Assembly: GCA_027489965.1 (NCBI GenBank)
Contig: JAIXZA010000008.1
Span: 55,788 to 119,787 of the forward strand
Direction of reading: 5' to 3'
Source of the DNA: Verrucomicrobiaceae bacterium
GTDB taxonomy: Bacteria; Verrucomicrobiota; Verrucomicrobiia; Verrucomicrobiales; Verrucomicrobiaceae
DNA: 64,000 bases
Below the pieces are notes generated by a model that worked only from the letters and a program-made list of their open reading frames with translations, had not been told where the DNA came from and made no database searches. The translations under genes and the position numbers were made by a program. Below, one piece after another: positions 8,437-19,700 of the stretch (its first letter is position 1; every line of letters starts with the position of its first letter).

Positions 8437-8991
8437 ATGAAACTCTCAATCACATTCCGCTTTGGCATTTGCCTTGCAGGTCTCGCTGCTTTCGCCTCTG
8501 CTTCAAAGGTTAATGCTCAATCAGGAGCCTGTGATGACATTTCGCGCGACGTTGCTTCTGCGGTGCAGAAAGATCCAAGCAAAGTCCTGATGATTGTGGA
8601 AGATGCTTTGGTTATTAATGAGGCCTGTTCTTGTGAAATTATCAAAGCCGCCATCACTGCATCGCAAGCTGATGCTGCATTGGTCAATCAAATTGTCCAA
8701 ACGGCTATCTCAGTGGCCCCGAAAATGTCGGGCGTAATCATGGATTGTGCGACATCGGTTTCTCCTGGGGCGGTTACGGCTAGTTCACAGCAAATGACAG
8801 CAGTGACTCCTTCCGGTAAGGATGTGAAGAATCCATTGCCGGTGATTGCTCCGCCAGCGGAAGAGCCTGATTTCGCTATGCCGCCACACATCATTCCTGT
8901 TTTCCTGCCAGCATCACCAGGAGGCTTCCTGCCTCGTAAGCGCACGAATGAATCCATTTCGCCGGTTCAGAACCACCCCTATTACCCGTGA
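8437..8991 (+). CDS. Small secreted protein of the exopolysaccharide locus, function unknown
   Basis: The 184-residue protein starts with a signal peptide (MKLSITFRFGICLAGLAAFA, cleavage near NAQS). The mature part is alpha-helical with four cysteines, including a CSC pair (ACDD, EACSCE, MDCA), then a Pro-rich tail ending NHPYYP. The helical cysteine-bearing part (about residues 30-110) may be a small domain held by disulphides. I do not recognise a family. It precedes the outer-membrane barrel by 47 bases on the same strand and may belong to the export operon. Confidence 0.65.
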   Translation: MKLSITFRFGICLAGLAAFASASKVNAQSGACDDISRDVASAVQKDPSKVLMIVEDALVINEACSCEIIKAAITASQADAALVNQIVQTAISVAPKMSGVIMDCATSVSPGAVTASSQQMTAVTPSGKDVKNPLPVIAPPAEEPDFAMPPHIIPVFLPASPGGFLPRKRTNESISPVQNHPYYP

Positions 8992-9038
8992 TTTAGGGTT
9001 GGTGTTTCTAATCGTCAATGCATCCATCTTCCATATTT

Positions 9039-10232
9039 ATGAATTTCCGCCTTACTTCATTGATCGCTGCTTGTGTCTTAGTTTCTGTGCTTCAAGCGAG
9101 TGCACAGGGATTGGTAGGCATTCAAAACTATTCAGCTGATTTTTCGCAAGATCAGCCTTGGACTTGGAGCATTACGGGTCGTGGCGGCTATGATAACCTT
9201 AATTATTCGGAACCGGGTTTTGATAGTTTTGAGTCCACTTATGTTCAAGGCGGTGTCGGCGCGACCTTTACTGAAGCTGATCAGACTACGCCATGGAGTA
9301 CAGCTCTCGACTTGGGTGCTATTCAATATTTAGACGACACAGCTGGCTACGATCAAACGTTCTACAACGCACGAGTGTCCTTTAATATTTCGCATCAGAT
9401 GTCACAGCGTCTGAAGTTCAGTGATAATTTTTATACCACCTATGGGGCGCAGCCAAACATTGCCATGGGCGGAACGACCAATCTGTTCAATGGCCAATAT
9501 CTTTATGGGTTCAACAATTTCAATGTGAGCTACGCATGGTCTCAGCGCTTCTCTACCACGACGTCATATACCGTGGATGGGATTCGTTATGATGATGAAA
9601 TCATCTCGGCATCTGAAGATCGTCTCTCGCACCTTGTTGCTCAACAGTTCTCTTATGCGGTATCCAAAAGAACCAGCTTAAATGTTGAATATCGCTACCG
9701 CACAACACGGTTCCAAAATTCTAATGGCAGAGATTTTAGTTCACAGTTTGCGTTGGCAGGTGTGGATCACGCATGGAGTGAGCGCTTTTCAGGTTCATTC
9801 CGTGCAGGTGCTGAATTCTTTAAATCTGATAGGGTCAGTAACACAGCACCTTATGCCGAAGTGGCTATGAACTATGCTGTTGCTCGTCAAACGCAAGCCC
9901 GCTGGTTTGGCTCTGTGGCATTTGATGGAGCAGAACTTCAAAACTATGATAGTCGTCGTTCTCTGCGTACCGGAGTGGATGTGAGCCATCGGATCACCAA
10001 GAAGTTCGGTGTGAACGCAGGTGCTCAATACTCCTACAGCACTTTCGATGGTAGTGGTCCTGTGATTGACGTCGTCGAGCACTCTTTGATGCTTTCTGCC
10101 GGAGTTAACTACCAGATTCTTGAGAACCTAGCAGTCGATGCATCCTACAATTATTCCATTCTTATGTCTGATGATGCGGTGCGTGAATTTCAGCGCAACA
10201 ACGTTTCGTTGGGCCTGACGGCGTCATTTTAA
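9039..10232 (+). CDS. Outer-membrane beta-barrel protein of an exopolysaccharide export locus (BBP2/EpsL-like)
   Basis: The start at 9039 gives MNFRLTSLIAACVLVSVLQA with cleavage near ASAQG; an upstream ATG at 9018 would add seven residues before it. The mature chain of about 370 residues shows alternating hydrophobic/polar strands rich in Tyr, Phe and Asn (for example SYTVDGIRYDD, NVEYRYRTTRF, AGVNYQILENLAVDASYNYS) and ends in Phe (LGLTASF), as outer-membrane barrels do. Such barrels are common in Wzc/Wza-type exopolysaccharide clusters, and the next genes here are exactly those. A role as the outer-membrane pore or anchor for polysaccharide is inferred from context. Confidence 0.78.
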   Translation: MNFRLTSLIAACVLVSVLQASAQGLVGIQNYSADFSQDQPWTWSITGRGGYDNLNYSEPGFDSFESTYVQGGVGATFTEADQTTPWSTALDLGAIQYLDDTAGYDQTFYNARVSFNISHQMSQRLKFSDNFYTTYGAQPNIAMGGTTNLFNGQYLYGFNNFNVSYAWSQRFSTTTSYTVDGIRYDDEIISASEDRLSHLVAQQFSYAVSKRTSLNVEYRYRTTRFQNSNGRDFSSQFALAGVDHAWSERFSGSFRAGAEFFKSDRVSNTAPYAEVAMNYAVARQTQARWFGSVAFDGAELQNYDSRRSLRTGVDVSHRITKKFGVNAGAQYSYSTFDGSGPVIDVVEHSLMLSAGVNYQILENLAVDASYNYSILMSDDAVREFQRNNVSLGLTASF

Positions 10233-10245
10233 AATACCGACTGCC

Positions 10246-10277
10246 AACCAGCGGATTGCCTTGGCAACCGCTGGTTT
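10246..10277 (+). terminator. Strong hairpin after the beta-barrel gene (terminator-like, weak T-run)
   Basis: The arms aaccagcgg (10246-10254) and ccgctggtt (10268-10276) pair exactly, and the interior continues as ttgcc/ggcaa around a two-base loop with a single bulged A, giving a 14-bp hairpin. Only three T follow, so it may end transcription poorly or stabilise the upstream mRNA 3' end between the barrel and kinase genes. Confidence 0.5.
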
Positions 10278-10325
10278 GCTGTAAGAGCTAAAATCCTTAA
10301 CATATATAGATATTTAAACACCGCT

Positions 10326-12518
10326 ATGAACGATTCCGGCACAGACATTCAGCGTCAGGCTCTGGACTCCTGGCAGGTGATAAGAAACCGTTTTGGCCTC
10401 ATTTTTTTGGCTTTTTTGTTGGTTTTCGCCACGGCAGCTATCATTACCTATATCATGCCGCGCAAATATCGTGGCCGAGTGGAAATGAAGATTGAGCGTA
10501 TGACCAACAAGGTCAACGTCTTCAATAACCGTGGTGATGAATCCACGGCTCCAAGCGACGTGGTGATCAAAAATGAATTTGAGGCCATTACCAAGCCTGA
10601 AACCCTGTATCCAGTGGTTGAAAAACTGGATCTTCAAAAACGTTGGACACTCCCGAACCGACAGGCTGCGCTGGGCAAGCTCAAGGGTAATTTGGATACG
10701 CAATCAAGTGTACGCTCAGATTTTGTTGTCATTGAGTATTATGACCAGGATCCGAACACAGCCGTCGAGATCGCCAATGCCGTTGCGGCAAGTTACATGA
10801 CCCAAAGAACTGAGGTGGAATCCAGTCAAAAGCGCTTAGCTTTGGAGACGATCGGCCAACAAATCATGGAGCAAGAGCAGCTGCGCGATCAAGCTAGGCT
10901 GAAAATGCAGGAAGCCAAAAAGAAGGCCGGCATTGTTGGTGATTGGATGTCTTCAGGAAGCAACTCACTTACACCTGGAGCAGTGGTGCAAACAAGTGAG
11001 GAATCCATGGTGGTATCCCGTGAACAAGCGCTTCTGCAGGCTGACCTAGAATTACAGACTTTGAGCGCGGAAATGGAAGGCTTAAGCAAGCTCAATGGCG
11101 ATGAAATGATGGCACGTGCATCGGGTTTAAAATTGGATAACGCGAATGTCATGGGAATGATGGCGAAATACCAAGAAGCTCAAGTGATGCGTGAAGGAAT
11201 GACTCAGCAGGGCATGGGCAATAAGCATCCTCAGGTTCTGGCGCTGGACAGTCAGGTGATTAAATATAAAGAACTCATTTTAGGTGAAGTGCAGTCTCAT
11301 GTGGCTGGTCTGCAAAATCGGCTCGAGGCCGCAAAAAAGAGGAAGGAGTCTCTCCAAGCCTATACAGATGGAGCTAAGAAAGACCTGATCGATCAAGGGG
11401 CCACTTACAACGATTACAAAATTGCTAAAGACGACGTGACTTACATTGAGGCGCTCTTGGTGAAGTTTAAGGAAACCTATTCAGAAACCAAAGCAGGCCT
11501 GGCCCTGGTGAAATCACCAGCCACTATTTATGCCAAAGCCGAGCCTGAGAGTCGGCCTGCAAAGCCCAATGTGGCGATCAATTTAGCCCTCGGAGGCATC
11601 CTCGGACTCATGTTTGGTCTTGGGTTGGCTTTTATCCTGGAATACATGGATACGACCGTGAAAAGCCTTGATGATGTGGAGCGCTTTTTGGGTGTGCCAG
11701 TGCTTGCTGTGATTCCCAAAGATGTCGGCGTTCTACACCGCACCAGTGGTTTTAATCCAGATGCAGAAGCCTACCGCATTCTCAGAACTAACATCGAGTT
11801 TAATCGTGGCAATCCAGATGCCAACTGCATTACCGTCACCAGTGGCGGAGCTGGTGAAGGTAAATCCACCACACTTTGCAATCTAGCCACAGTCTGTGCC
11901 CAGGGCGGCTACAGTGTGCTTCTAATTGATGCCGATCTTCGCCGCCCAAGCATGCATACGCTTTTTGAGGTGAGCAATGCAACCGGTCTGACCAATTATC
12001 TTACTAGTGATGTGAGGCTGGAGGAGGTCGTCGTGCGGACACCGGTGGAAAATCTCTATTTTATGCCAAGCGGAATGTTGCCAGCCGATAGTGCGGGCAT
12101 TTTGAACTCACAACGTATGAGTGAGCTGATCGCTGACGTGAAGAGTCGCTTTGATTTAGTCTTGATTGATTCACCGCCGATTCTCGGTGTCAGTGATGCG
12201 TCCGTTCTTTCCAACGTGGCAGACATGACCATGCTTGTGGTCCAGCATCGGAAACTGCCACGGCACATGTTATTGCGAGTGAAACAAACGGTCGAAAACG
12301 TGGGCGGAAAAGTTCTCGGTGTTGTGCTCAACAATGTAGATATCCGCAGTGATTCCCAATACGCTTACTATACCAGTTACTACACGTACTATTCACCCAA
12401 CAATCAGCCTGCTGCTTCTGGTGCTAAACCAGAAAAACGTAGGAAGCGTCAAGCTGCTCCAGCCATTGCTGCGACACCCACAAAGCCTTCGAACATACCT
12501 CCAGGTGATCTGTTTTAA
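10326..12518 (+). CDS. Polysaccharide co-polymerase / tyrosine autokinase (Wzc-like BY-kinase)
   Basis: This 730-residue protein fuses a Wzz chain-length domain to a bacterial tyrosine kinase. A transmembrane helix near residues 22-42 and a second near 418-438 flank a long periplasmic coiled-coil part. The cytoplasmic kinase has Walker A SGGAGEGKSTT near residue 505, Walker A' VLLIDADLRRP near 530, and Walker B LVLIDSPPILG near 613. A C-terminal tyrosine cluster (QYAYYTSYYTYYSP, about 678-691) is the expected autophosphorylation tail. Wzc cycles of phosphorylation govern exopolysaccharide polymerisation and export. It lies between a putative outer-membrane barrel and a Wza-like export protein. 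Glycosyltransferases and polymerase are not in the window. Confidence 0.95.
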   Translation: MNDSGTDIQRQALDSWQVIRNRFGLIFLAFLLVFATAAIITYIMPRKYRGRVEMKIERMTNKVNVFNNRGDESTAPSDVVIKNEFEAITKPETLYPVVEKLDLQKRWTLPNRQAALGKLKGNLDTQSSVRSDFVVIEYYDQDPNTAVEIANAVAASYMTQRTEVESSQKRLALETIGQQIMEQEQLRDQARLKMQEAKKKAGIVGDWMSSGSNSLTPGAVVQTSEESMVVSREQALLQADLELQTLSAEMEGLSKLNGDEMMARASGLKLDNANVMGMMAKYQEAQVMREGMTQQGMGNKHPQVLALDSQVIKYKELILGEVQSHVAGLQNRLEAAKKRKESLQAYTDGAKKDLIDQGATYNDYKIAKDDVTYIEALLVKFKETYSETKAGLALVKSPATIYAKAEPESRPAKPNVAINLALGGILGLMFGLGLAFILEYMDTTVKSLDDVERFLGVPVLAVIPKDVGVLHRTSGFNPDAEAYRILRTNIEFNRGNPDANCITVTSGGAGEGKSTTLCNLATVCAQGGYSVLLIDADLRRPSMHTLFEVSNATGLTNYLTSDVRLEEVVVRTPVENLYFMPSGMLPADSAGILNSQRMSELIADVKSRFDLVLIDSPPILGVSDASVLSNVADMTMLVVQHRKLPRHMLLRVKQTVENVGGKVLGVVLNNVDIRSDSQYAYYTSYYTYYSPNNQPAASGAKPEKRRKRQAAPAIAATPTKPSNIPPGDLF

Positions 12519-12543
12519 AATCCTTACTCACCATCTTCGAATC

Positions 12544-13113
12544 ATGAAAAAAGCACTCATTCTCGTTCAGCTTCTTTTGGTTAGCCTGAGCTCAGCCCTC
12601 GCGCAAAGTGGCGAGCTGCCCTTGCGTAAAGGAGACCGAATTACCATCAGCATTGGTGCCATTCCAGATAACGAAGTGGCACAGATTCGTGGTATCTACA
12701 CGATCTCAGACAATGGCACCGTGAACCTTCTTCACATTGGCGAGGTCAAAGCCCAGGGCATCAAGCCGTCGAGCCTCCAGAAAGTGATTGAGCAGACTTA
12801 CGTAGCTCGTGAAATCTACACTCGGCCCAATGTGCTCGTTTCTATCGACGGTGGCGGCGGCGAAGGCGGGCCGACACGCAATGTCACGATTACGGGCGTC
12901 AATAAGCCAGGAGCCATTCCCTTCAAACAAAACATGTCGCTCACTCAAGCCATCATGACCGCAGGTGGTCCGACGCCCTTTGGTAACATGAAAAAGGTCA
13001 AGCTCATCCGTGCTGGAAGAACGCCGACGATTCACAACCTCGCCTCTAATGCTGGTAATCCTCAAGTGGATGTACAGGTTGAGCCAGATGACCAAATCAT
13101 TGTCCCAGAGTAA
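12544..13113 (+). CDS. Polysaccharide export protein (Wza-like, Poly_export/SLBB)
   Basis: The ATG at 12544 gives a signal peptide (MKKALILVQLLLVSLSSALA, cleavage before QSGE); the open frame upstream overlaps the kinase gene and is not used. The mature 169 residues contain the polysaccharide export domain (LRKGDRITISI, DNGTVNLLHIGEV) and one SLBB-type domain (VTITGVNKPGAIPF, ending DVQVEPDDQIIVPE). It is short for Wza (about 380 residues) and has no lipobox Cys, so it resembles the minimal export proteins found outside Enterobacteria. With the kinase 25 bases upstream it forms the trans-envelope polysaccharide conduit. Confidence 0.88.
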   Translation: MKKALILVQLLLVSLSSALAQSGELPLRKGDRITISIGAIPDNEVAQIRGIYTISDNGTVNLLHIGEVKAQGIKPSSLQKVIEQTYVAREIYTRPNVLVSIDGGGGEGGPTRNVTITGVNKPGAIPFKQNMSLTQAIMTAGGPTPFGNMKKVKLIRAGRTPTIHNLASNAGNPQVDVQVEPDDQIIVPE

Positions 13114-13789
13114 AATCGACAGTTAAAAGAATGTGATCTGCGCCAGGACTTTAAACTGCCATGTCTCAGGGAAATGATTAAACTCCTCCAAGTCAGAGAA
13201 GATTAAAGCGACGGGTAGTATTTAAGCGGTATTCTCGATGGGATGCTTTAAAAGCTCGGTTTTCAACAAACTAGAAGTGTTTGTAATGTGGGCAGGATCT
13301 TGGTGAAATCCTTTCGCGGCAGCACAGAATAAAAAGACTGGCCCAAGAACCCTGGAATTTTCAAATGAAAAGTAGGAGCAAAAAGGAATCGTTCAAATAG
13401 AATGGCAATGGAGGTATTTTGCTTTGGTATTTTTAAATATAAGGGTGTCCTGAATAGGTTGGGTAACTGCTCCACATTCTAATTCTCTAAACCAAAGCAA
13501 TTCTTTGCTATTTATGCGCATTTCGGTTTCCTGGCTTCCCATGCAATCCACGTAGAAAAATTGACTTTGGCTGTCACTAATCGACGGGTCTAAATCGCTT
13601 ATCTTTTATTCGGTGGGCACACACTATGGGTTTGGCAAAGTTTGAAGACGCTTTATTGGGGAATGCGGCAGAAAAATGTATTGCCTATGTAAATGCTTGC
13701 AACAAAACGAGCGGACTGCTAAAAATGAAAAAAATAAAAGGTAATTAATGAACAAAGCACGGTTCATTGACCCCTAAAGATTCAAAGCC
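13114..13789. other. Non-coding spacer upstream of the giant protease gene
   Basis: These 676 bases hold no recognisable gene. A 40-codon plus-strand frame at 13626-13748 (ATG, beginning MGLAKFEDALLGNAAEK) ends 41 bases before the protease start; nothing supports it beyond being open. A 70-codon minus-strand frame at 13263-13475 has no family features. An inverted repeat at 13747-13768 is described separately. The region probably holds the promoter and 5' leader of the 13-kb gene. Confidence 0.45.
13747..13768 (+). promoter_or_regulatory. Inverted repeat just upstream of the giant protease gene
   Basis: aatgaac (13747-13753) and gttcatt (13762-13768) are exact reverse complements separated by eight bases, ending 21 bases before the start codon at 13790. 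This could be an operator or an RNA hairpin near the ribosome landing site. Function is inference. Confidence 0.35.
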
Positions 13790-16700
13790 ATGAAAAAGCA
13801 CATCACCTCGAAGTTAATCATCCAGTCCCTTGCGATAGGCGTCTGTAGCCTGATCTTATGGTCTTGGTATCAAGGTCGTGGACCGGATCAAGCAGCAAAA
13901 ACTCCAGCCAAAACAGAACCCTCGGCAAAGCCTAAATATGAGATTTCGTCTGTCGAAGTTTCTTCCCAAGTCATCCAACCAAAGATCAGGCATGTGGTCA
14001 TCCAACCTGCAGGAGCAGTTAAGGTGCCAAAGGTGACGGCAGCCGCTCCCGATGCGGTAAAAAACTTCAGAAATTGGGCTGAGAGTTACTTTGCTGCCGA
14101 ACCGGCCGATCGTGCTAAATTGGTCAACAAAGGGATGGAGCTGGCTGATTTGCATCGCGTAGCCATCAAACAGACGATTCCAACCAATCCACAGTTAGCC
14201 CTGGAGTTGGCAGTGCCTATGGTGGTCCGCCAAGATCTGCCTGATGAAATTGAACAGCGCCTGGAAACCCGAGTGAATGACCGCGGCAATATGATGGTGC
14301 TGGGCGTGGTTCCTGAGGAAAGCGCTCAGAGTTCAAACAAAGAAGCTTCCGTGCGCCATTTGTTTGAACCTGAATCTGCGGGTGCTGGGAATTTTTACAA
14401 TGCCTACCTTTACGGCTCGCGCACCAAGATGAGGAGCCGTAAATCCACACGTGTGAGTGGTGTTGCTGTGGGGGGGGAATTGGCAGTTTTGGATTCACCT
14501 GTGCGCGTCTTGGAGGCCGGAGAACGTCCGAATCCAGATAAACCTAGTGTGGAGGTCTGTCCTATTTCTGGAAAGACCACACCAATCGAGAAGTCGGCCA
14601 ATGGTCAACCTGCCCCTGTGACTGCGAAAGCGGCCGTTGTGGAGGATAATCGTAAAGTTTACTTCTTGTGTGCAAGTGGTCACATTGGCCTTTTCGGTGA
14701 TCAATTGACTCAGGACGAATCAGATGGCCATTGGGGTAAAAAAGTCTTGGCTGAAGGCGGAACTGGAGGCGGGGCGACGCCATTTAACGTGCCTACAGGC
14801 TCGACAACGGGTACCAAGAAATTGCTGTACCTTCGCGTCGCGTTCCCAGATGTCATGCGTGATCCGCAGACTGAAGCCAGTTGCTATGAAAACCTCAGAA
14901 AAGCCACTGAGTACTACATGACAAACAGTTATGGTCAGTTTTACCTGACACCTACCGTAGCCCCGCTGATTGTGCTCCCTTACCCTCAGATTTGGTACAA
15001 CTCCTCTACTAGTGTTATAGGCAATCAACCCAATGGAGAATTCGTCTTGCGCGATCACGCTTTGACGATAGCCGCCAGAATGGGATACGATGCTAATAGT
15101 TTTGACTTTGATGTGGTTGAGTATGTGGGTGGGCCTGGATCATTTGGGGGATTGGGTTACGTGGGTGGCAGAGGAACTTGGCTTAAAACTTCTTCAGTCG
15201 CCGTCTTGACCCATGAGTTAGGCCATAATTTGGGACTATGGCACGCCAATTACTGGGTGACTAACCAGCCAACGCTGACAGGTCCCGGATTAAACCAAGA
15301 GTACGGTAATAAGTTCGACGTGATGGGTTCTACCGGCGGAGCCGTCATGGGGCCAATGGTATCCGTTCATAAGTCCATATTAGGATGGCTCAGCCCTGGG
15401 GCCGTTCACCAAGTCAAGGCCAATGGTACATACAGGATTTATCAGGGTGATCAGGATCGGGCAGATGCGGATAAGCGCTATGCGTTGGCTGTGAAAATGG
15501 ACTCTGAAAGAGATTATTGGTTCGAATTCAGACAGACTCATCTGACGATACCAAGTTTCATGAATGGTCTTATGGTCAACTGGAGTGCTTGGGGCACTGG
15601 CTTTAGAAATAACCAAGCCTTTGGTAGTAATGGAGGCGCTCATTTGCTTGACATGACTCCCGGCTCGCGGCCTGGAAATGCTGCAGCAGGCGCAGATAGT
15701 CGTGATGATGCTGGACTGGTTGTCGGGCAGACCTACTCAGACAAAGACAATGATCTGCACATCACCCCGATATTCAAAAGTGATACAGTTAAAGATAAAA
15801 CCGCCATCCCGTACATGGACGTTGTGGTAAACCGTGGTCCCTTCCCTGGAAATCAAAAACCTAGCCTTACCATTGAGGCTAACACGCGCGCGATCAGAGT
15901 AGAAGAGAGCATCACATTCACTGCCTTTGGGACGGATGCCCAGCGCGATGCTTTAGCGTATTCATGGGATTTTGGAGATAAAACCTTTTCGACGGATAAC
16001 TCGAGAATTCAGACAAAGCGGTGGGCACAACCAGGCAGATATTCGGTGTTGTGTGTGGTCAGTGACATGAAAGGTCTGCGGACCATCAAATCTTTATTGG
16101 TGGAAGTTCAGGGTCTGGACCAACAAGGCAATGAGATAGTGTTTGAACCCATAGTCTCGGGCACGATCCGAGATGGGACACCTAACAATCTGGCCGTAGA
16201 AGGCGTTTACGTTTCCAATGACCCTCTGGAAAATATTTACCCGGCTAGCAATACATCCCAGGATGGCCCAGCTGAATTCCGTTCTACCTATACAGATGCT
16301 GATGGAAACTACACACTGACTAACCTCGCACCAGGTTTCACAATAACGGTTGCAGCAGCCAGTTATCCAAAGGTTTACATCCCTCAAGGGGTGGCGACTT
16401 ATGAACCAATTCTAGGTACGGATAAAGTCGGGCTCAATTGGCGAGAGTCTGCGGACATCGTCCCGAATGTCAATGTGGTGGTGACGACAGCTACTGCAAC
16501 TGAAGGAGGTGCATCAGGCACCATTACGCTGACTAGAAGTAGCAGTTCAGGGATTCTCACAGTGCCAGTCATGCTGAGGAGCCAGGGAACGGCAACTAGA
16601 GACCCAGATATAGTCCCTGGTCTAGACCCAAATTTAGATTCAGATTACCGATTGAGTTGGAGGGTTCCTCCATCAACCGTTGAATTACCCATTGACCTAG

Positions 16701-19700
16701 TTTATAATGGGAATAATCGAGATGAGCTGAGGGGCTGCGAGGGGGTGAGTTTTAGGGATGGTCAGGCGATCATTGTCATGACCATCACACCAGTGAATGA
16801 CACCCATGCAGAAGGTACTGAATATGCTGTTGTTGATATTCCTGATGCATCCTATGCCTACGCAACGGACACAGCTCCAAGGACGGTGCCGTATCATGTA
16901 AGTGGCCAGAGAAGTGCTGTCGTTGCCATCCTTGATAACGATACAACACTGCCGCAGGTCAAGTTGTCCGTTGATGATCCAAGCATCGGCGAAAATGGGG
17001 ATAGAGGCATAGTTCGTGTGACGAGAGATGGCAGTGTGACCAATCCGCTCACGGTCAATTTAGACTATCCATTGAAGGCCCCATTGGATGGCACTGACAT
17101 AGCTACAAACGGTTCAGATTTTTCTGCACCATTGACGATTGAGATTCCAGTTGGCCAAACCGAGGCTACCTTTAGCATCTCGGCAATTAACGATCCGTAT
17201 GCGGAAGGGACAGAGCGTTTTAGCGTCTCATTGAAGACGAGTGCCTCTTATGTGAAAAATAGCCTGTCAAATCAGTCAACCTTTTTTGTTTTGGACAACG
17301 ATCAGCCGAACGTTCAAGTCACAGCGCCAGTACCTAACTGTACAGAAGCCAGCCCAACGCCTGCTAGATTTGTGGTTACACGATCAGCCGTGGATATAGG
17401 TGAAGATTTATTGGTGAAGTTTTCACTGGGTGGCAGCGCTCTTTCAGGGAGTGATTACAGGCGTATCGAAGGTGTGGCAGTTATTCCAGCGAATGAGCTT
17501 TCTGCAGACATCCTGATTGTGCCAATTGCCGATTCCATAGACGAACTTGATCAAACCGTCGTTCTCCGTCTTGCAACTGATCCTGAATACGCCGTTGGTT
17601 TGTCCAATGAGGCTGTGATCACCATCAAAGATACCAATATTAGTCAATTTACCCTGGTGCCTTTGAGTGATCCATTTTTAGAATTGGATGAGACAAGAAC
17701 GTTGTTTAGAATCGAGCGCCCAGCTGCTGGGCCGACGGGCTCAAGTATAAAAGTAAGATATCAAATTTCTTCAGCGAAAAGTACTGCTACAGTTAACTCG
17801 GACTATAACTCGCCGTATGGGACCGATCCAGCTGGAGAAATTGAATTTTTGGAAAAGGATTTATCCAAAACCATTGCAATTACCATTAAAAACGATGGTG
17901 TGGCTGAACCCACAGAAAAACTTGTGGTACAACTGCTTCCTAGCGCGGCTCAAAACTACAGTTTGGGGTTTGAAACTGAAGCCACAGTTCTCATTTTGGA
18001 TAGAGATTCACCCGGTGTTACGGTGTCTTTTGTTGATCGAATTGACTCCCGTCTACCTTCTACATTTAGCCCTGCTCGATCTCTGAACAATATCTCCGAG
18101 AATCCAGCCAGAAGAATCCAATTCCAATTCTGGAGGCCCGGATCTGGTGATGCTATCGCTAACCCAATGGAAGTGTTTTACTCTTTGTCGGGTAAAGCTG
18201 AGCTAGGCACTGATTATACTTTGGCTCCTGCGCAGACTTTGGGGGTAGTAACTATTCAGCCAACCCAAAATAGAGCCACTTTGGAACTCGACATCATTAA
18301 TGACAGTATTCCAAGGGGGAGTCGGGACTTGGTAGTTTCAATCGAACCAGACATAGATAATTCCTATGGCATTAGGTGGGGCAAATCCTCTATTGTTATT
18401 GATGATAATGAAGGCTATCCAGGTTCAAATCCAGTGGTGTTTTTTTCGACTGCAACCAGCACGGTGAATGAAAAAACTGCAGGAAAAGCCACGGAACAGA
18501 ATGTGACCGTGTCCATTAGCTCCTTGCCCACCACTGGAGAGGTGACCGTGCAATATAGACTGATCGGTGGATCCGCAACCGGGCGTGGTGTGGACTACAG
18601 TCTTAAAATTCCAGCCACAGATCTAGATCCGTTAATGCCAACAACTGGCTTCTTAAGGTTCAGTACAACAGGAGCAACGTCGAAGACTTTCGCTATTGTT
18701 ACCAATCCAGATACCACTCCGGAGGGCGATGAGACAATTGAGTTTGAATTGGTGAATGCAGTCGGTGCTAATATCGGAACAACACGCACCCATACCGTTA
18801 CTCTACGAGATGATGCGGTCCCAGAGGTATTCACGGACCCGATCACGGGCCCTGCGCACACAAGTGCAACCTTGACTGGGAAGTACATTGCAAGCAACCT
18901 CATCACAACTTCCTATTTTGAGTGGGGCACCTCACCAGCCTCCTTACCTAACCGCACCATTGATCAAAACCCTGCGGGCAATGGTACGAATTTTGTCACC
19001 ATGACTCAATTTTTAGGGAATCTCAAATACCCTGGTACGTACTACTATCGTGCTGTAGCCACCAATGCTATGGGAGTCTCTAAAGGGATCGTACGGATGA
19101 TCCGGACGCAGGCTCCACCAACCGTGGTGACGACCTTGGATGCTGGACACACCGCCAACTCGATCACCCTCGCGGGTACCATCAACCCGAATCGAGGCAG
19201 CCTCAGATACTATTTTAGAACTGGAGATAGCCCAACGAATCTATCAGTGCCACCGCCTCCGGAAGAATGGTTCAGCCTGCCAAACGGCACCAAACCTGTA
19301 GTGGTGACGCAAACCATCACAGGATTACCTGAGGGAACGATTCTTTATTACCAGCTAGAGGCCGTCAGTGATTCTGGTCTGGGTGGAACGCGCGTCGGAG
19401 GAGTCCAGGTATCAACCGCAGTACCCTATTTGACCACTGGTAATCTGATCGTCAATGCCTCAGCTAACCATAATACGGCTGGCACAAATGCCTGGAAGAA
19501 TTTAGGCACCTCCTTGGGTGATTTTGTAGCGGCAGCCCCAACTTTTGTTTCCCCAAACGTTCACGGCACCGGTTTACCAGGGGTCTTCTTTGATGGCAAG
19601 ACCATGGCTTATGAGCTTACTGGCGCTAGTCCGAGCGATTTGACTGGGATCATTGGTTCTCAAAACCGGACGATCGAAGTGTGGGCTTATAACCCAGGCT

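Noticed and set aside
13263..13475. A 70-codon minus-strand frame before the giant gene
   Set aside because: It has no family features, no plausible promoter and lies in A/T-rich spacer; treated as chance.
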